DNA from: UBA7805 sp036146215
Lineage (GTDB): Bacteria > Planctomycetota > Planctomycetia > Pirellulales > UBA7805
NCBI GenBank assembly: GCA_036146215.1
Contig: JAYYJN010000079.1
Span: 6,397-70,396, forward strand
Length of the DNA: 64,000 bases
Direction of reading: 5' to 3'
Shown here: piece by piece, positions 16,927 to 26,146 of the stretch
How positions within the stretch are numbered: the stretch's first letter is position 1
How the letters are laid out: every line of letters starts with the position of its first letter
Made by a program: the position numbers and the translations under genes
Notes under the pieces: model-generated
Databases searched by the model: none
Told to the model about the DNA's origin: nothing
What the model saw: only the letters and a program-made list of their open reading frames with translations

Positions 16927-18645
16927 TTGCCTAAGAAACCAAAGCTTTTGTTTATCGGCGATTTCGAGACTCAAGACGACTCGGTACGTCGATCCCTCAA
17001 TGAACGATTTCAAATCGTGACGGTTGCAAACTTGTGGCGGGCCGTTCATCTTCTTCGGCAGGATGCGTTTGACGCAATTCATGTTTTGGAGAGTCCGGAA
17101 ACGAGCCTTTTTCAAATTAGCGATATCAAATTCAATTCCCTCGTTTTGGAGAGTATGCCGGATGGCGTCGTTCTGCTTGACGCGGAGAACAAAATTATTT
17201 GGCACAATGCGTGCATGCAGAAATGGTGTGGTCAGGGAGCGTTGGTTGGTAAAAATTTCTACGGTGTGCTGACAAGCCCGGAAATTTTGGGGCCTGATTT
17301 TTGCCCGTTGCACACCGCTTTGTCGTCTCAGACACCAAGCAATTCCACTTTAAGAACTGCAGACAATCGATATTTTCATATTCATGCTGTGCCAGCCACT
17401 GTAGAGGCTGAACAATCTGATCAATTGATTGTGACGATCCGTGACGTAACAACCAAAATGCATCAGCAGCAAAAAATGGAAGCGATTCAAAAGGCGGGCA
17501 TGGAGTTGGCGGATCTGAAGCCAGAAGAGCTAAAGCACATGTCGGTCGATGAACGGATTGAACTTTTGAAGTCGAATATCGTTCACTTCACAGGTGAGTT
17601 GTTGCACTATGACGTGATGGAAATTCGTTTAATTGACCGAGAAACAGGTAGTCTGGAACCATTGCTGGCGGTTGGTATTGAGCAAGAAGCAGCGGTCCGT
17701 GAGTTGTATGCGCAGCCTCAAGGCAATGGTGTGACCGGATTTGTTGCCGCCACCGGTAAAAGCTATCTGTGTGAAAACACGTCCGAGGATCCGCTCTATC
17801 TTCTGGGAGCGAGAGATGCAAAGAGTTCAATCACAGTTCCCTTGATTTCGCATGATGAGATGCTGGGAACGTTTAACGTTGAAAGTCCGGATTTATGTGC
17901 GTTCGATGAAAGTGACCTGCAGTTTCTTGAGCGATTCAGCAGCGATGTTGCTGCAGCCCTCGGCACGCTGGAGTTGTTGGTGGCAGAGAAGGCAACCACT
18001 GCTGCTAAGAGTGTTGAGGCAATACATACTGCCGTTGCACTTCCGATCGATGATATTTTGAATGAAACAGTCAACGTGATGGAGCGTTATATCGGGCACG
18101 AACCAGAGGTGGTATCTCGCCTTGAGAGCATTCTACGCAATGCGCGGGATATCAAACAGGTTATTCAGAAAGTGGGTCAAGCGATGACTCCGAGCGAAGC
18201 CGTTCCTCAGTCTTTGCAGACCGAATCGAGACCTCTGTTGAGTGGACGGCGTATCTTAGTCGCGGACGCGGATGAAAATGTCCGCGTGGCCGCCCATGCT
18301 CTATTAGAGCGTTACCAGTGTGCAGTGGAAACTTCACATGATGGTGTGGAAACGTTATCGATGGTCCGAAATATCACGGCACTCGGTGGTTATGATCTTG
18401 TACTTGCCGATATTCGTCTTCCCGATATGAATGGCTACGAGTTAATGCAGAAATTGGCAGCAATTACCGCATCTTTACCACTCGTTTTAATGACTGGCTT
18501 TGGTTACGACCCCGGACACTCCATTGTAAAGGCAAGGCAGGCAGGTCTAAAAGAAGTGCTTTATAAACCTTTCCGCCTGGATCAATTGCTGGAAACCATT
18601 GAACGTGTTTTGGTCGAGTCCGATGTTTCTCCGTCGACAAGTTGA
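16927..18645 (+). CDS. PAS-GAF-receiver signalling protein with degenerate histidine-kinase core
   Basis: A 572-residue cytoplasmic signalling protein. An N-terminal region (about 5-60) resembles a degenerate receiver domain. A PAS domain follows (about 72-165, with LESMPDGVVLLDAENKIIWHNA), then a GAF domain (about 210-350). A helical stretch (about 365-420) has the position and length of a dimerisation domain but no HATPase domain follows. The C-terminal receiver (about 440-565) begins RRILVADADENVR, has phosphoacceptor Asp495 (LADIRLPDMNG) and the conserved Thr and Lys regions (LMTGFG, YKPF). It may be a phosphorylatable sensor that depends on another kinase. The start TTG 16927 follows AAGGGA. 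Confidence 0.85.
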   Translation: MPKKPKLLFIGDFETQDDSVRRSLNERFQIVTVANLWRAVHLLRQDAFDAIHVLESPETSLFQISDIKFNSLVLESMPDGVVLLDAENKIIWHNACMQKWCGQGALVGKNFYGVLTSPEILGPDFCPLHTALSSQTPSNSTLRTADNRYFHIHAVPATVEAEQSDQLIVTIRDVTTKMHQQQKMEAIQKAGMELADLKPEELKHMSVDERIELLKSNIVHFTGELLHYDVMEIRLIDRETGSLEPLLAVGIEQEAAVRELYAQPQGNGVTGFVAATGKSYLCENTSEDPLYLLGARDAKSSITVPLISHDEMLGTFNVESPDLCAFDESDLQFLERFSSDVAAALGTLELLVAEKATTAAKSVEAIHTAVALPIDDILNETVNVMERYIGHEPEVVSRLESILRNARDIKQVIQKVGQAMTPSEAVPQSLQTESRPLLSGRRILVADADENVRVAAHALLERYQCAVETSHDGVETLSMVRNITALGGYDLVLADIRLPDMNGYELMQKLAAITASLPLVLMTGFGYDPGHSIVKARQAGLKEVLYKPFRLDQLLETIERVLVESDVSPSTS

Positions 18646-18664
18646 TGCGACCGAGTATGCATCA

Positions 18665-19501
18665 TTAGTTTGGCGAAGAAATCGCTGGCACCTTTTCTGA
18701 CTCGATAGCATGATCCGCACACGGATCTGATTTCAGAAAAGCAGGTGGAGTCGCTGGTCGCTTGACTAGTTCAACACAAATTCCGCCAACATGCAGTAAA
18801 CGGTGAAACCGCGTGAACCAAAATTCTCGGTTAATATCAAATTCAAGTGATTTACATAAATTAAAAAATTCTACTCGATTGTGGGTGCGACACTTCCAGA
18901 TTCGACTCGTCCAGGCCCCGATAAACGTGTCTTCGGTCACAAAGAGAAGTACACGACCCCCAGGGCTTAATACACGTGATATCTCCTCCATTCCTCGTCG
19001 CGTATCAGGCACATGCTCTAACGCATAGCAACAGGTAATGCAATCAAAGGCTTCATCACCAAAGGGCAGTTGTGCCAAGTCGCCTAAAACAAAACGGGGC
19101 CGATTACTGTTCAATCGTTTGCGAGCTCTAGTAATCATAACGCTGGAAATATCAATTCCCGTAATTTTCGTATCGATGTCCGCATACTGAATGAGATGGG
19201 ATAAAATCGGACCCGAGCCACTTCCAATATCAAGAATATTCTCAGCCCCTTGCAGGTTAAATTGCCGCTCTTTAAAGACAATCTCACCGTTTCGAAAGTG
19301 GCCAGAAATCTGACTCGATCGCGCAAGCAATGCCCCTCGATGCCCTGCATAGATACCAATTACTTTTTTACGGTATTGCGCATCGCTGGTGTTGTGAATT
19401 AATTTCGCTTCAACGAGTCGATGAAGCACCTGTTGTTTCCATCGTTTCGCCTTTTTTGCAAGCGTACCGAAAATAGATTTATTGTGCGTTTCACGTATCA
19501 T
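18665..19501 (-). CDS. Class I SAM-dependent methyltransferase
   Basis: A 278-residue methyltransferase of the Methyltransf_11/UbiE-like type. Motif I is ILDIGSGSGP (about residue 93), the acidic SAM-ribose residue is in ITGIDIS, motif II is FDCITCCYALEHVPD and motif III is VLSPGGRVLLFV. An 85-residue basic N-terminal extension precedes the fold and a Pro-rich tail follows. The substrate is unknown. It converges on the PAS-GAF-REC gene with about 20 bases between stops, and nothing nearby suggests a pathway. Confidence 0.85.
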   Translation of the reverse strand: MIRETHNKSIFGTLAKKAKRWKQQVLHRLVEAKLIHNTSDAQYRKKVIGIYAGHRGALLARSSQISGHFRNGEIVFKERQFNLQGAENILDIGSGSGPILSHLIQYADIDTKITGIDISSVMITRARKRLNSNRPRFVLGDLAQLPFGDEAFDCITCCYALEHVPDTRRGMEEISRVLSPGGRVLLFVTEDTFIGAWTSRIWKCRTHNRVEFFNLCKSLEFDINREFWFTRFHRLLHVGGICVELVKRPATPPAFLKSDPCADHAIESEKVPAISSPN

Positions 19502-19763
19502 TTCATTTGGCGTAAGAGATTCACAAACACCTTTTTATTGATCGAAAACATGGAAATATACAACTTACAAGAGAATAAATAGATAGATGTCGACAAATTA
19601 CAGAGTCGCCTTCTAAATCTCACGAGCCACGGAGAAGATTTGCAAGTCTGCGATTTTAGTTATTATCGCATGATTAAAACGGTCGCACCAGACCCGATAA
19701 GTATCGCACGTCGCATGGAAGTACGCACCGCGCTTTTCAAGCCAAGAAATCAGAGATTACAAT

Positions 19764-20201
19764 TTACGAGAATGCGTAGTCAGAGTGTAACGACTGCATA
19801 AACGATTGAATACTTGCCTCATGCTCGCAAAAACGAATGATCAAGTCTTCGAATTGCTTGCGAAAACCTTCCGTAGCTGGTTCGGTCTGATCACCGAGTT
19901 GTGAAGATCTTCGGAGTTGCAGCACAGCGCGCTCTACGGCAGCTTGCTGCTGTCGTAAAGCTTCAGTAGCACGCGTCAACCACGGATTTTCAAAAACCGC
20001 TTCTTCGTAAAATGTGTGCCCAAGATCGTAAAGTAAATGGTTCTCAAATTGCTGCAGCAACTCGTCCAGTGGCGTATAGATCTCCCTCAAGGCGACATTC
20101 GTTGAAAGTAGTTGGGTAACAATTTCGACAAGAACCCGTGAGCGAAACAAAGGAGTTGACCTAGGAGCGACTGGCAATGGGGCAGAACCGATTGCGGGCA
20201 T
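19764..20201 (-). CDS. Small hemerythrin-like helical protein
   Basis: A protein of about 145 residues from ATG 20201 (MPAIGSAPLPVAPRS). It is almost entirely helical with regularly placed acidic and histidine residues: ENHLLYDLGHTFYEEAVF, then ERAVLQLRR, then FEDLIIRFCEHEASIQSFM. The four-helix layout and terminal HE pair resemble hemerythrin-type HHE proteins, but several expected iron-ligand histidines are missing. It may be a structural relative without a di-iron site. A longer in-frame start exists upstream at 20300, but that extra segment looks non-coding. It is the only gene between divergent neighbours. Confidence 0.55.
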   Translation of the reverse strand: MPAIGSAPLPVAPRSTPLFRSRVLVEIVTQLLSTNVALREIYTPLDELLQQFENHLLYDLGHTFYEEAVFENPWLTRATEALRQQQAAVERAVLQLRRSSQLGDQTEPATEGFRKQFEDLIIRFCEHEASIQSFMQSLHSDYAFS

Positions 20202-20471
20202 GACGACCTCCGACCAGAAACACGGACATAGAGTCAGGTTTCGATAAAGCACAACGTTCGTCACAATGAGATCGTTAATGCAGGAGCGAATATGGACCAT
20301 TCATCTGGTAGAGTCAAGGTGCAAACGAATTTGTGAAAATGCTCTTGCGGTAGCTTCCGCACAGAAAACTGTTTGCTGATATATGTTTAAGCGTGCTATC
20401 ACAAGCAATGCACGTATCAATAGATATAACTTCTAAATCCTGATAATAAATATACAGATAAGAATACAGAA

Positions 20472-22037
20472 ATGAATTTAGCGATCCTTCATTACCACCT
20501 TCGACCGGGAGGGGTCTTTCAGGTGATTGCCAATCAATTGCAATCATTGAATGACATCTTGAGTATTGATGATCCGTATCACGTGTCGATTTTTCACGGC
20601 GGAGCGAATGAAGAGGAAAATAGATCGCAATGGCCCACATCGCCCCAGTTGGAGGTTTCAACACGTGTCATTGACGGCCTTGGATATGATCAGGTAACGC
20701 ATGCGCCTGCCGATGCATCCAACCTTGCCACTCGACTCTTAAAAGCTCTAGATGCTTGCCAATTTCATCCCGAGGACACAGTCATTCATGTCCACAACCA
20801 TTCGCTTGGTAAAAACTCAGCGCTCCCGAGAGCATTAAAAATTATTGCCGAGGAGGGATATCCGCTTTTATTACAGATTCATGATTTTGCGGAGGACTTT
20901 CGTGTCGAGCAGTATCAGCATTTAAATGCGATGTTAGACCGTTCGCCGATCGGGCTCGGTTGCCAACTTTACCCCCAAGCATCCCAAATTCATTATGCAG
21001 TACTCAATGGGCGAGATCGTCAGATTCTTTCCAAGAGCGGGGTACCGAATAAGAGATTACATGCCGTGCCAAACCCGATTGTGGCGCCGGAAGATTTGCC
21101 GGATCCGATCAATGTTCGTAGAGAGATGCAGGTCAAACGGGGTATCCCGATAGAAGCCCCGTTGGTGATCTATCCTGTTCGGGGTATCCGTCGGAAAAAT
21201 CTCGGAGAACTTTTATTATGGAGTGCATTATTGAAAAATCGAGCGTCCTTCGGTTTAACGCTTGCGCCGAAAAACAATACTGAGAAACCTTCTTACAATC
21301 GCTGGAAACGATTAGCCCAAAAGTTGCAATTACCTTGTCACTTTGAATTAGGAGAGTCTTTTTCTTTCAAGCAAAATCTCGCTGCTGCAGACGCACTCAT
21401 TACGACAAGTGTAGCGGAGGGTTTTGGTATGGTTTTTCTGGAATCACAATTGGTAGGTCGTCGATTGTTGGGGCGGAACCTCCCAGAAGTTACGGCAGAA
21501 TTTTCGGAGAATGGAGTTGATCTTTCATCGCTGTATCAAACGCTTTGCATTCCGACGCGATTCGTAGACAAAAATCTCACGATTGAGGGAATCTCAAACG
21601 CATATGGTGATGTGCTCCGAGGTTTTGCGCCCGAACTGTATTGTGAGCAAACTACGCGGAGATCCCTAGCAGAGATGTTGTCGAGTGGCGTTGTAGACTT
21701 TGGATTTTTAACGCCTGAAATGCAGGAGCACCTGATTTTACACGTCCACAAGCATCCAAACGCGGCTGATGAAATTCTCAATTTGAATCCGCTATTCATA
21801 AAAAATTTGTTCCACCAAGATGCGGACTCGTCCACGCAACGAGGCGTCGTTACAAATCGTGAGGCCGTAAAAGATCACTACGGACCATCTACAATTGGAA
21901 TTCAACTGCGGGACATTTACCGTAAGCTTCTTGGAATGCCTCGCGACAAGGAAGTTCTGTCCCTGACTCGCAGTGAAACTATTTTGGAATCTTTTTTAAG
22001 CCTGGAAAGGTTCCGCCCCGTGCGATCGATGTCATGA
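20472..22037 (+). CDS. Family 4 glycosyltransferase (first gene of GT-HAD-GT operon)
   Basis: A 521-residue GT-B fold glycosyltransferase. The N-terminal acceptor half opens with a Gly-rich loop (LRPGGVFQVI) and contains a histidine-rich strand (TVIHVHNHSLGKN). The donor half has VIYPVRGIRRKNLGELL and, near residue 310, the nucleotide-sugar site TTSVAEGFGMVFLESQ, equivalent to the E-x7-E motif. It overlaps the HAD hydrolase by four bases (ATGA), and a second glycosyltransferase follows. A nucleotide-sugar transferase, a phosphatase and a second transferase together suggest synthesis of a small di- or trisaccharide solute or glycolipid. Acceptor and donor cannot be read from sequence. Confidence 0.85.
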   Translation: MNLAILHYHLRPGGVFQVIANQLQSLNDILSIDDPYHVSIFHGGANEEENRSQWPTSPQLEVSTRVIDGLGYDQVTHAPADASNLATRLLKALDACQFHPEDTVIHVHNHSLGKNSALPRALKIIAEEGYPLLLQIHDFAEDFRVEQYQHLNAMLDRSPIGLGCQLYPQASQIHYAVLNGRDRQILSKSGVPNKRLHAVPNPIVAPEDLPDPINVRREMQVKRGIPIEAPLVIYPVRGIRRKNLGELLLWSALLKNRASFGLTLAPKNNTEKPSYNRWKRLAQKLQLPCHFELGESFSFKQNLAAADALITTSVAEGFGMVFLESQLVGRRLLGRNLPEVTAEFSENGVDLSSLYQTLCIPTRFVDKNLTIEGISNAYGDVLRGFAPELYCEQTTRRSLAEMLSSGVVDFGFLTPEMQEHLILHVHKHPNAADEILNLNPLFIKNLFHQDADSSTQRGVVTNREAVKDHYGPSTIGIQLRDIYRKLLGMPRDKEVLSLTRSETILESFLSLERFRPVRSMS

Positions 22038-23026
22038 ATCAATCATACTTGCGCATTATTAAAAAATTTAGCCAACCGCAGACGCCATTACCAACTGACA
22101 TGGTGAGTAGACTGCGTTGTCTCAAAGAAGTTAAGGCCGTTTTTTTTGATATTTATGGCACACTATTCATAAGTTGTAGCGGAGATATCGGGGTTCCGTT
22201 GCCAGGAGTAGGCCGCACCTCAACAGCGGGGCCATATCAGGAAACTCCAAAGAATCATTTGGCAGGCGTGTTGGGTAAAAGATTTTTCGAATTATTTTCC
22301 GAAGGACTCAATGAAAGTTGCTCTCCTCTCGCAGAACGGCTTGTAGGGCTGCAAACACAAACCGAAGACACATATCCATTGTGTGGCGAGCTCTTAATGG
22401 AATCTTTCAGATCGCAGGTTAAAAAGGTTCATCAAATCAGAAAACAAGAGGGATTTCCCTGGCCCGAGGTGGATGTTCGTCATATTTGGCAGTCATTGCT
22501 TGGGGAATCACATATCGCAGCAAATGGTCACGACAGACTGATTGATCAGTGGGCGATCGAGTATGAAGTGCGAATCAACCCGGTTTGGCCCATGCCAAAT
22601 GCGAACGATTGTATCGATCAACTCGGCTCGGCAAAATTAACGCTTGGAATAATCAGCAATGCCCAATTTTACACCCCGCTGCTGTTCCCGGCTTTGCTGG
22701 ATAAGCAACTTGAAGATTTGGAAATTGCTTCAGAGATGCAATACTATTCATATCGTTGCGGCAGGGCGAAGCCCGATCCTTGGATGTATCAGCGGGCGTC
22801 TGAAGCGCTCGCTCAGATAGGGATTATCCCTAGTCAAACACTTTATGTGGGTAACGACATGCGTAATGATATCTTGCCGGCTTCCCAGATTGGCTTCCGG
22901 ACTGCTCTGGTAGCAACTGATCGACGCAGTTTGCGTTTGCGTGAAGGTGACCCAGGTATCGCGCATGTTACTCCGGACCTTGTGGTGACGAATTTAAGCG
23001 ATTTAGTTGATTGTGTATTAGGTTGA
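22034..23026 (+). CDS. HAD-superfamily hydrolase, probable sugar-phosphate phosphatase
   Basis: A 330-residue HAD protein. Motif I is VFFDIYGTLF (nucleophile Asp and the Tyr-Gly-Thr variant), motif II is LGIISNAQF, motif III Lys is in GRAKPDPWMYQ and motif IV is YVGNDMRNDILPA. A large cap (about 60-190) lies between motifs I and II, making it longer than simple phosphoglycolate phosphatases. Its position between two glycosyltransferases, coupled to the first by an ATGA overlap, fits removal of a phosphate from a glycosylated intermediate, as in two-step compatible-solute pathways. That role is an inference. Confidence 0.85.
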   Translation: MNQSYLRIIKKFSQPQTPLPTDMVSRLRCLKEVKAVFFDIYGTLFISCSGDIGVPLPGVGRTSTAGPYQETPKNHLAGVLGKRFFELFSEGLNESCSPLAERLVGLQTQTEDTYPLCGELLMESFRSQVKKVHQIRKQEGFPWPEVDVRHIWQSLLGESHIAANGHDRLIDQWAIEYEVRINPVWPMPNANDCIDQLGSAKLTLGIISNAQFYTPLLFPALLDKQLEDLEIASEMQYYSYRCGRAKPDPWMYQRASEALAQIGIIPSQTLYVGNDMRNDILPASQIGFRTALVATDRRSLRLREGDPGIAHVTPDLVVTNLSDLVDCVLG

Positions 23027-23035
23027 ATCAGCAGT

Positions 23036-24304
23036 ATGGCAGCACACAATATCGGTTTTGTAGGTACCCGATTTGCGGGAACGGATGGTGTATCCCTGGA
23101 GAGCGCTAAATGGGCGCAGATTTTATGGGACCATCGAAATGTGAGTTACTGGTACGCCGGTAAACTCGACCGAGATCCTGCGATTAGTATGGAGGTCCCC
23201 GAGGCCTACTTCTATGACCGTGAGAATTTACTGATCAACGAACAAGTTTTTGGCGTTCGCACACGCACCCCTAGAATAACAAAAAAACTTTATGAGTTGA
23301 GCGAATATCTCAAAGGCACGTTGTATGACTTTGTTGAAAAATTCGACATCGAAATCATGATCGTGCAGAATGCCTTGTGTATTCCAATGCATATTCCCTT
23401 AGGTCTCGCAATCACACACTTCATTGCGGAGACCGGATTTCCTACAATCGCGCACCACCATGATTTTTATTGGGAGCGTAGTCGCTTCGCTGTGAATGCT
23501 GTGGAAGATATTTTGCGAATGGCATTTCCTCCTTCTCTGCCATCCATTCAGCATGTGACAATTAACTCTTTCGCGCAACATGATCTCTCTTGGCGGACCG
23601 GAGAATCTTCTATCTTAGTGCCGAATGTGCTTGATTTTGAAACCGGACCTCCCCCGGATGACGAATGGACTGTGGATATGCGTGCGGAGATTGGCCTAGA
23701 TGCGGATGATATCTTGTTGCTGCAACCGACACGTGTGGTCCCGCGCAAAGGTATTGAGCATTCGATATCCCTCGTCGCACAATTAAATAATCCAAAATGC
23801 AAACTGGTTGTTTCGCATGAATCGGGGGACGAAGGAGACGAATATCTGACAGCGCTGAAAGATTTAGCGATCAATCAGGGTGTCGACTTGCGATTTATTC
23901 ACACGCGTGTTGGAGAGATCCGGAAAACAGATGAGCATGGTCATAAAATATATACACTCGGCGATGTCTATGCGATTTCCGATTTTATTACCTATCCAAG
24001 CCTTTACGAGGGATTTGGGAATGCCTTGCTCGAGGCTTTTTACTATCGAAAGCCGGTGCTCGTTAATCGCTATTCTATTTTTGTAGCCGATATCGAACCG
24101 CGTGGCTTTGAGGTAATCAAAATGGACGGTTTCTTAACACGTGATGTCGTGGACAATGTTCGACTTGTTTTGGAAGATAATGAATATCGTGAGCGGATGG
24201 TCAGTCACAATTATGAACTCTGTAAAGCATTCTTCAGTTACTCGGTTTTGAGACGTAAGCTACGCGCTTTGGTCACGAATTTTACAGGTATGGAGGATCT
24301 CTAG
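23036..24304 (+). CDS. Family 4 glycosyltransferase, possible mannosylglucosylglycerate synthase-like
   Basis: A 422-residue GT-B enzyme. The N-terminus GFVGTRFAGTDGVSLESAKW resembles glycosyltransferases annotated, as I recall, as mannosylglucosylglycerate synthases. The donor half has LLLQPTRVVPRKGIEHS and the E-x7-E site YPSLYEGFGNALLEAF. It starts nine bases after the HAD gene, so the three genes form one operon. If the resemblance holds, the operon could make a charged sugar osmolyte such as mannosylglucosylglycerate. The assignment is tentative; a lipid or polysaccharide acceptor is not excluded. Confidence 0.8.
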   Translation: MAAHNIGFVGTRFAGTDGVSLESAKWAQILWDHRNVSYWYAGKLDRDPAISMEVPEAYFYDRENLLINEQVFGVRTRTPRITKKLYELSEYLKGTLYDFVEKFDIEIMIVQNALCIPMHIPLGLAITHFIAETGFPTIAHHHDFYWERSRFAVNAVEDILRMAFPPSLPSIQHVTINSFAQHDLSWRTGESSILVPNVLDFETGPPPDDEWTVDMRAEIGLDADDILLLQPTRVVPRKGIEHSISLVAQLNNPKCKLVVSHESGDEGDEYLTALKDLAINQGVDLRFIHTRVGEIRKTDEHGHKIYTLGDVYAISDFITYPSLYEGFGNALLEAFYYRKPVLVNRYSIFVADIEPRGFEVIKMDGFLTRDVVDNVRLVLEDNEYRERMVSHNYELCKAFFSYSVLRRKLRALVTNFTGMEDL

Positions 24305-24335
24305 CGCTTAATTTAAGCCAGAGAGGAGTAGGCAC

Positions 24336-24635
24336 GTGCGAAGATTAAACCGATGGAAGAGTAAATGGAAGAAAAAGGCTTTTAGAAAAGTGAGCGTTAT
24401 TTTTTCAGTTGCATACTCGTTTGAAACCACACAAATTTTTGCACAAGCCAAAACAACAGATGCCTCCGAAAACGAGAAGAGTTATTTCTTAGCCTATTTG
24501 GTCGTCTTATTTTTGATTGCGCTGGGAGTAGTGATTGTTGCACGGTCAGGACGACGTGCAGAGAAACCAAAAATGGTCGAAAAAGACCTTGAGTACCGTT
24601 TAGAAAAAATGAGCGGTCGCACGAAAGATACGTAG
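24336..24635 (+). CDS. Small membrane protein, unknown function
   Basis: A 99-residue protein starting at GTG 24336 after GAGAGGAG, a good ribosome-binding site. The N-terminus is very basic, a hydrophobic stretch ending in IFAQA resembles a signal peptide, and a second helix (YFLAYLVVLFLIALGVVIVA) is followed by a charged cytoplasmic-type tail. It lies 31 bases after the glycosyltransferase and may be the last gene of that operon. No family recognised. Confidence 0.6.
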   Translation: MRRLNRWKSKWKKKAFRKVSVIFSVAYSFETTQIFAQAKTTDASENEKSYFLAYLVVLFLIALGVVIVARSGRRAEKPKMVEKDLEYRLEKMSGRTKDT

Positions 24636-24644
24636 CGTATCTGC

Positions 24645-25856
24645 TTAGCCCGTTCTTCGTGCAGATTCAAAATAGGCCGCAATTGTCTGCACGACAAACC
24701 GCTGTTCTTCGTCAGCGAGCTCGGGAAAAATCGGCAATGCAAGTGTTTCGCGCGCCGCTTTTTCGGTTTCCGGCAAACTACCGACTTCATATCCAAGGTC
24801 AGTAAAACATGCCTGTCGGTGCAGAGGTACCGGATAATAGATTTCGGTGCCGACTTTGGCTTCCGTTAAGTAGCTTCGCAATGCATCTCTCTGTCCGCCT
24901 CGGACGCGAATCACATACTGATTCCAGACGTGTCTGGACTCGACTGTTGAGACGGGTAATTCTAGGTGATCTGTAAGTCCCGCGGCCCCGAGCAACTGGT
25001 CGTATTTGCGCGCATTTTCGATCCGCATTTCGGTCCACCGCTCAAGATGAGGAAGTTTGACATTGAGCACGGCCGCTTGGAGGCTATCGAGTCGACTATT
25101 TACGCCGATAGCCTGATGATAATAACGCGGTCGCATACCATGTCCTCGCAGCAGTGAAACACGATCGGACCACCTTTCATCGCTGCAGGTCAGAATACCG
25201 CCGTCTCCGGGGCCACCAAGATTTTTGGTCGGATAGAAACTGAAGCAACCCATGTCACCCAAAGCCCCGGCCCGTCGTCCCTGGTATTCCGCACCAATAG
25301 CCTGCGCGGCATCTTCAATCATCATTAGATCATTTCCACGAGCAATATCGCAAAGTGTGTTCATGTCTGCACACTGCCCGAAAAGATGCACAGGGATGAT
25401 TGCTTTCGTATGCTTTGTGATGCGTCGTGCTACATCTGTGGGGTCGATATTGAAGGTGGTTGGTTCAATATCAGCGAATACAACTTTTGCTCCTACCCGC
25501 GTCACGGCACTAGCGGTGGAAAAGAATGTGTAACTTGGCACAATCACTTCGTCGCCGACACCGATATCTGCAGCCATCAAAGCCAAAAGCAGGGCATCGC
25601 TACCGGAGGCGCATCCCACGGCAAAATTTGATTGACAAAAGGTGGCAATTTTTGCCTCCAGTTTTTTGACTTCCGGGCCAAGCACAAATTGGCCCGAATC
25701 AAAAACGCTTGAGATAGCGGCGTCGATCTCATCGCGTAGCGGCGCCATTTGACGCTGGATATCGAATAAGGGAACGCTTTGTACGGAAGGGCAAAAGGTG
25801 CCTGCCGCTAAATATTGTGACCCATCGCTCACCGCAACATCGTTGCTCATCGCCAT
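24645..25856 (-). CDS. DegT/DnrJ/EryC1/StrS family PLP-dependent aminotransferase
   Basis: A roughly 403-residue sugar aminotransferase that would transfer an amino group to a keto-sugar nucleotide. Conserved features are VPLFDIQRQ at the start, the cofactor-contact loop GCASGSDALLLAL, MMIEDAAQAIGAEY with the PLP-binding Asp, and the catalytic lysine in CFSFYPTKNLGGPGDGG. RLDSLQAAVL and YYPVPLHRQ are typical of the family. The start is ATG 25856 (MAMSNDVAV), preceded by AAAGGA; a 60-residue in-frame upstream extension to 26036 looks non-coding. It converges on the glycosyltransferase operon, so it could modify the sugar used there, but no nucleotide-sugar dehydratase is nearby. Confidence 0.9.
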   Translation of the reverse strand: MAMSNDVAVSDGSQYLAAGTFCPSVQSVPLFDIQRQMAPLRDEIDAAISSVFDSGQFVLGPEVKKLEAKIATFCQSNFAVGCASGSDALLLALMAADIGVGDEVIVPSYTFFSTASAVTRVGAKVVFADIEPTTFNIDPTDVARRITKHTKAIIPVHLFGQCADMNTLCDIARGNDLMMIEDAAQAIGAEYQGRRAGALGDMGCFSFYPTKNLGGPGDGGILTCSDERWSDRVSLLRGHGMRPRYYHQAIGVNSRLDSLQAAVLNVKLPHLERWTEMRIENARKYDQLLGAAGLTDHLELPVSTVESRHVWNQYVIRVRGGQRDALRSYLTEAKVGTEIYYPVPLHRQACFTDLGYEVGSLPETEKAARETLALPIFPELADEEQRFVVQTIAAYFESARRTG

Positions 25857-26146
25857 CGTGGCTTTTCCTTTTTCGAAACCGGTATCTTTAACTGTCGCTA
25901 ACTGAATAGAAGGGCATGATTTAGATTTTTCTCGCATAGTCGTCAAGGTCGAACCGGTGGCACCTGCCGCCAGCAGCCTGAGTGTCTGATCCTTGCCAGC
26001 AGTGCCACCGGTTAAGAATTCCTCAAAAGCTCGCAATTTACCGGCAAGGCCAGACTTTTGCCTGCTTGTCTATGCTTGTTTACCCTGCTTCGCCAGTATA
26101 TTTTGAGGAAGGAAACCTCCCACCCTAAACCCACCGACCCTTGCCC

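Noticed and set aside
25857..26036. 60-residue N-terminal extension of the DegT aminotransferase
   Set aside because: AAAGGA precedes ATG 25856, and the extension has no homology to the family.
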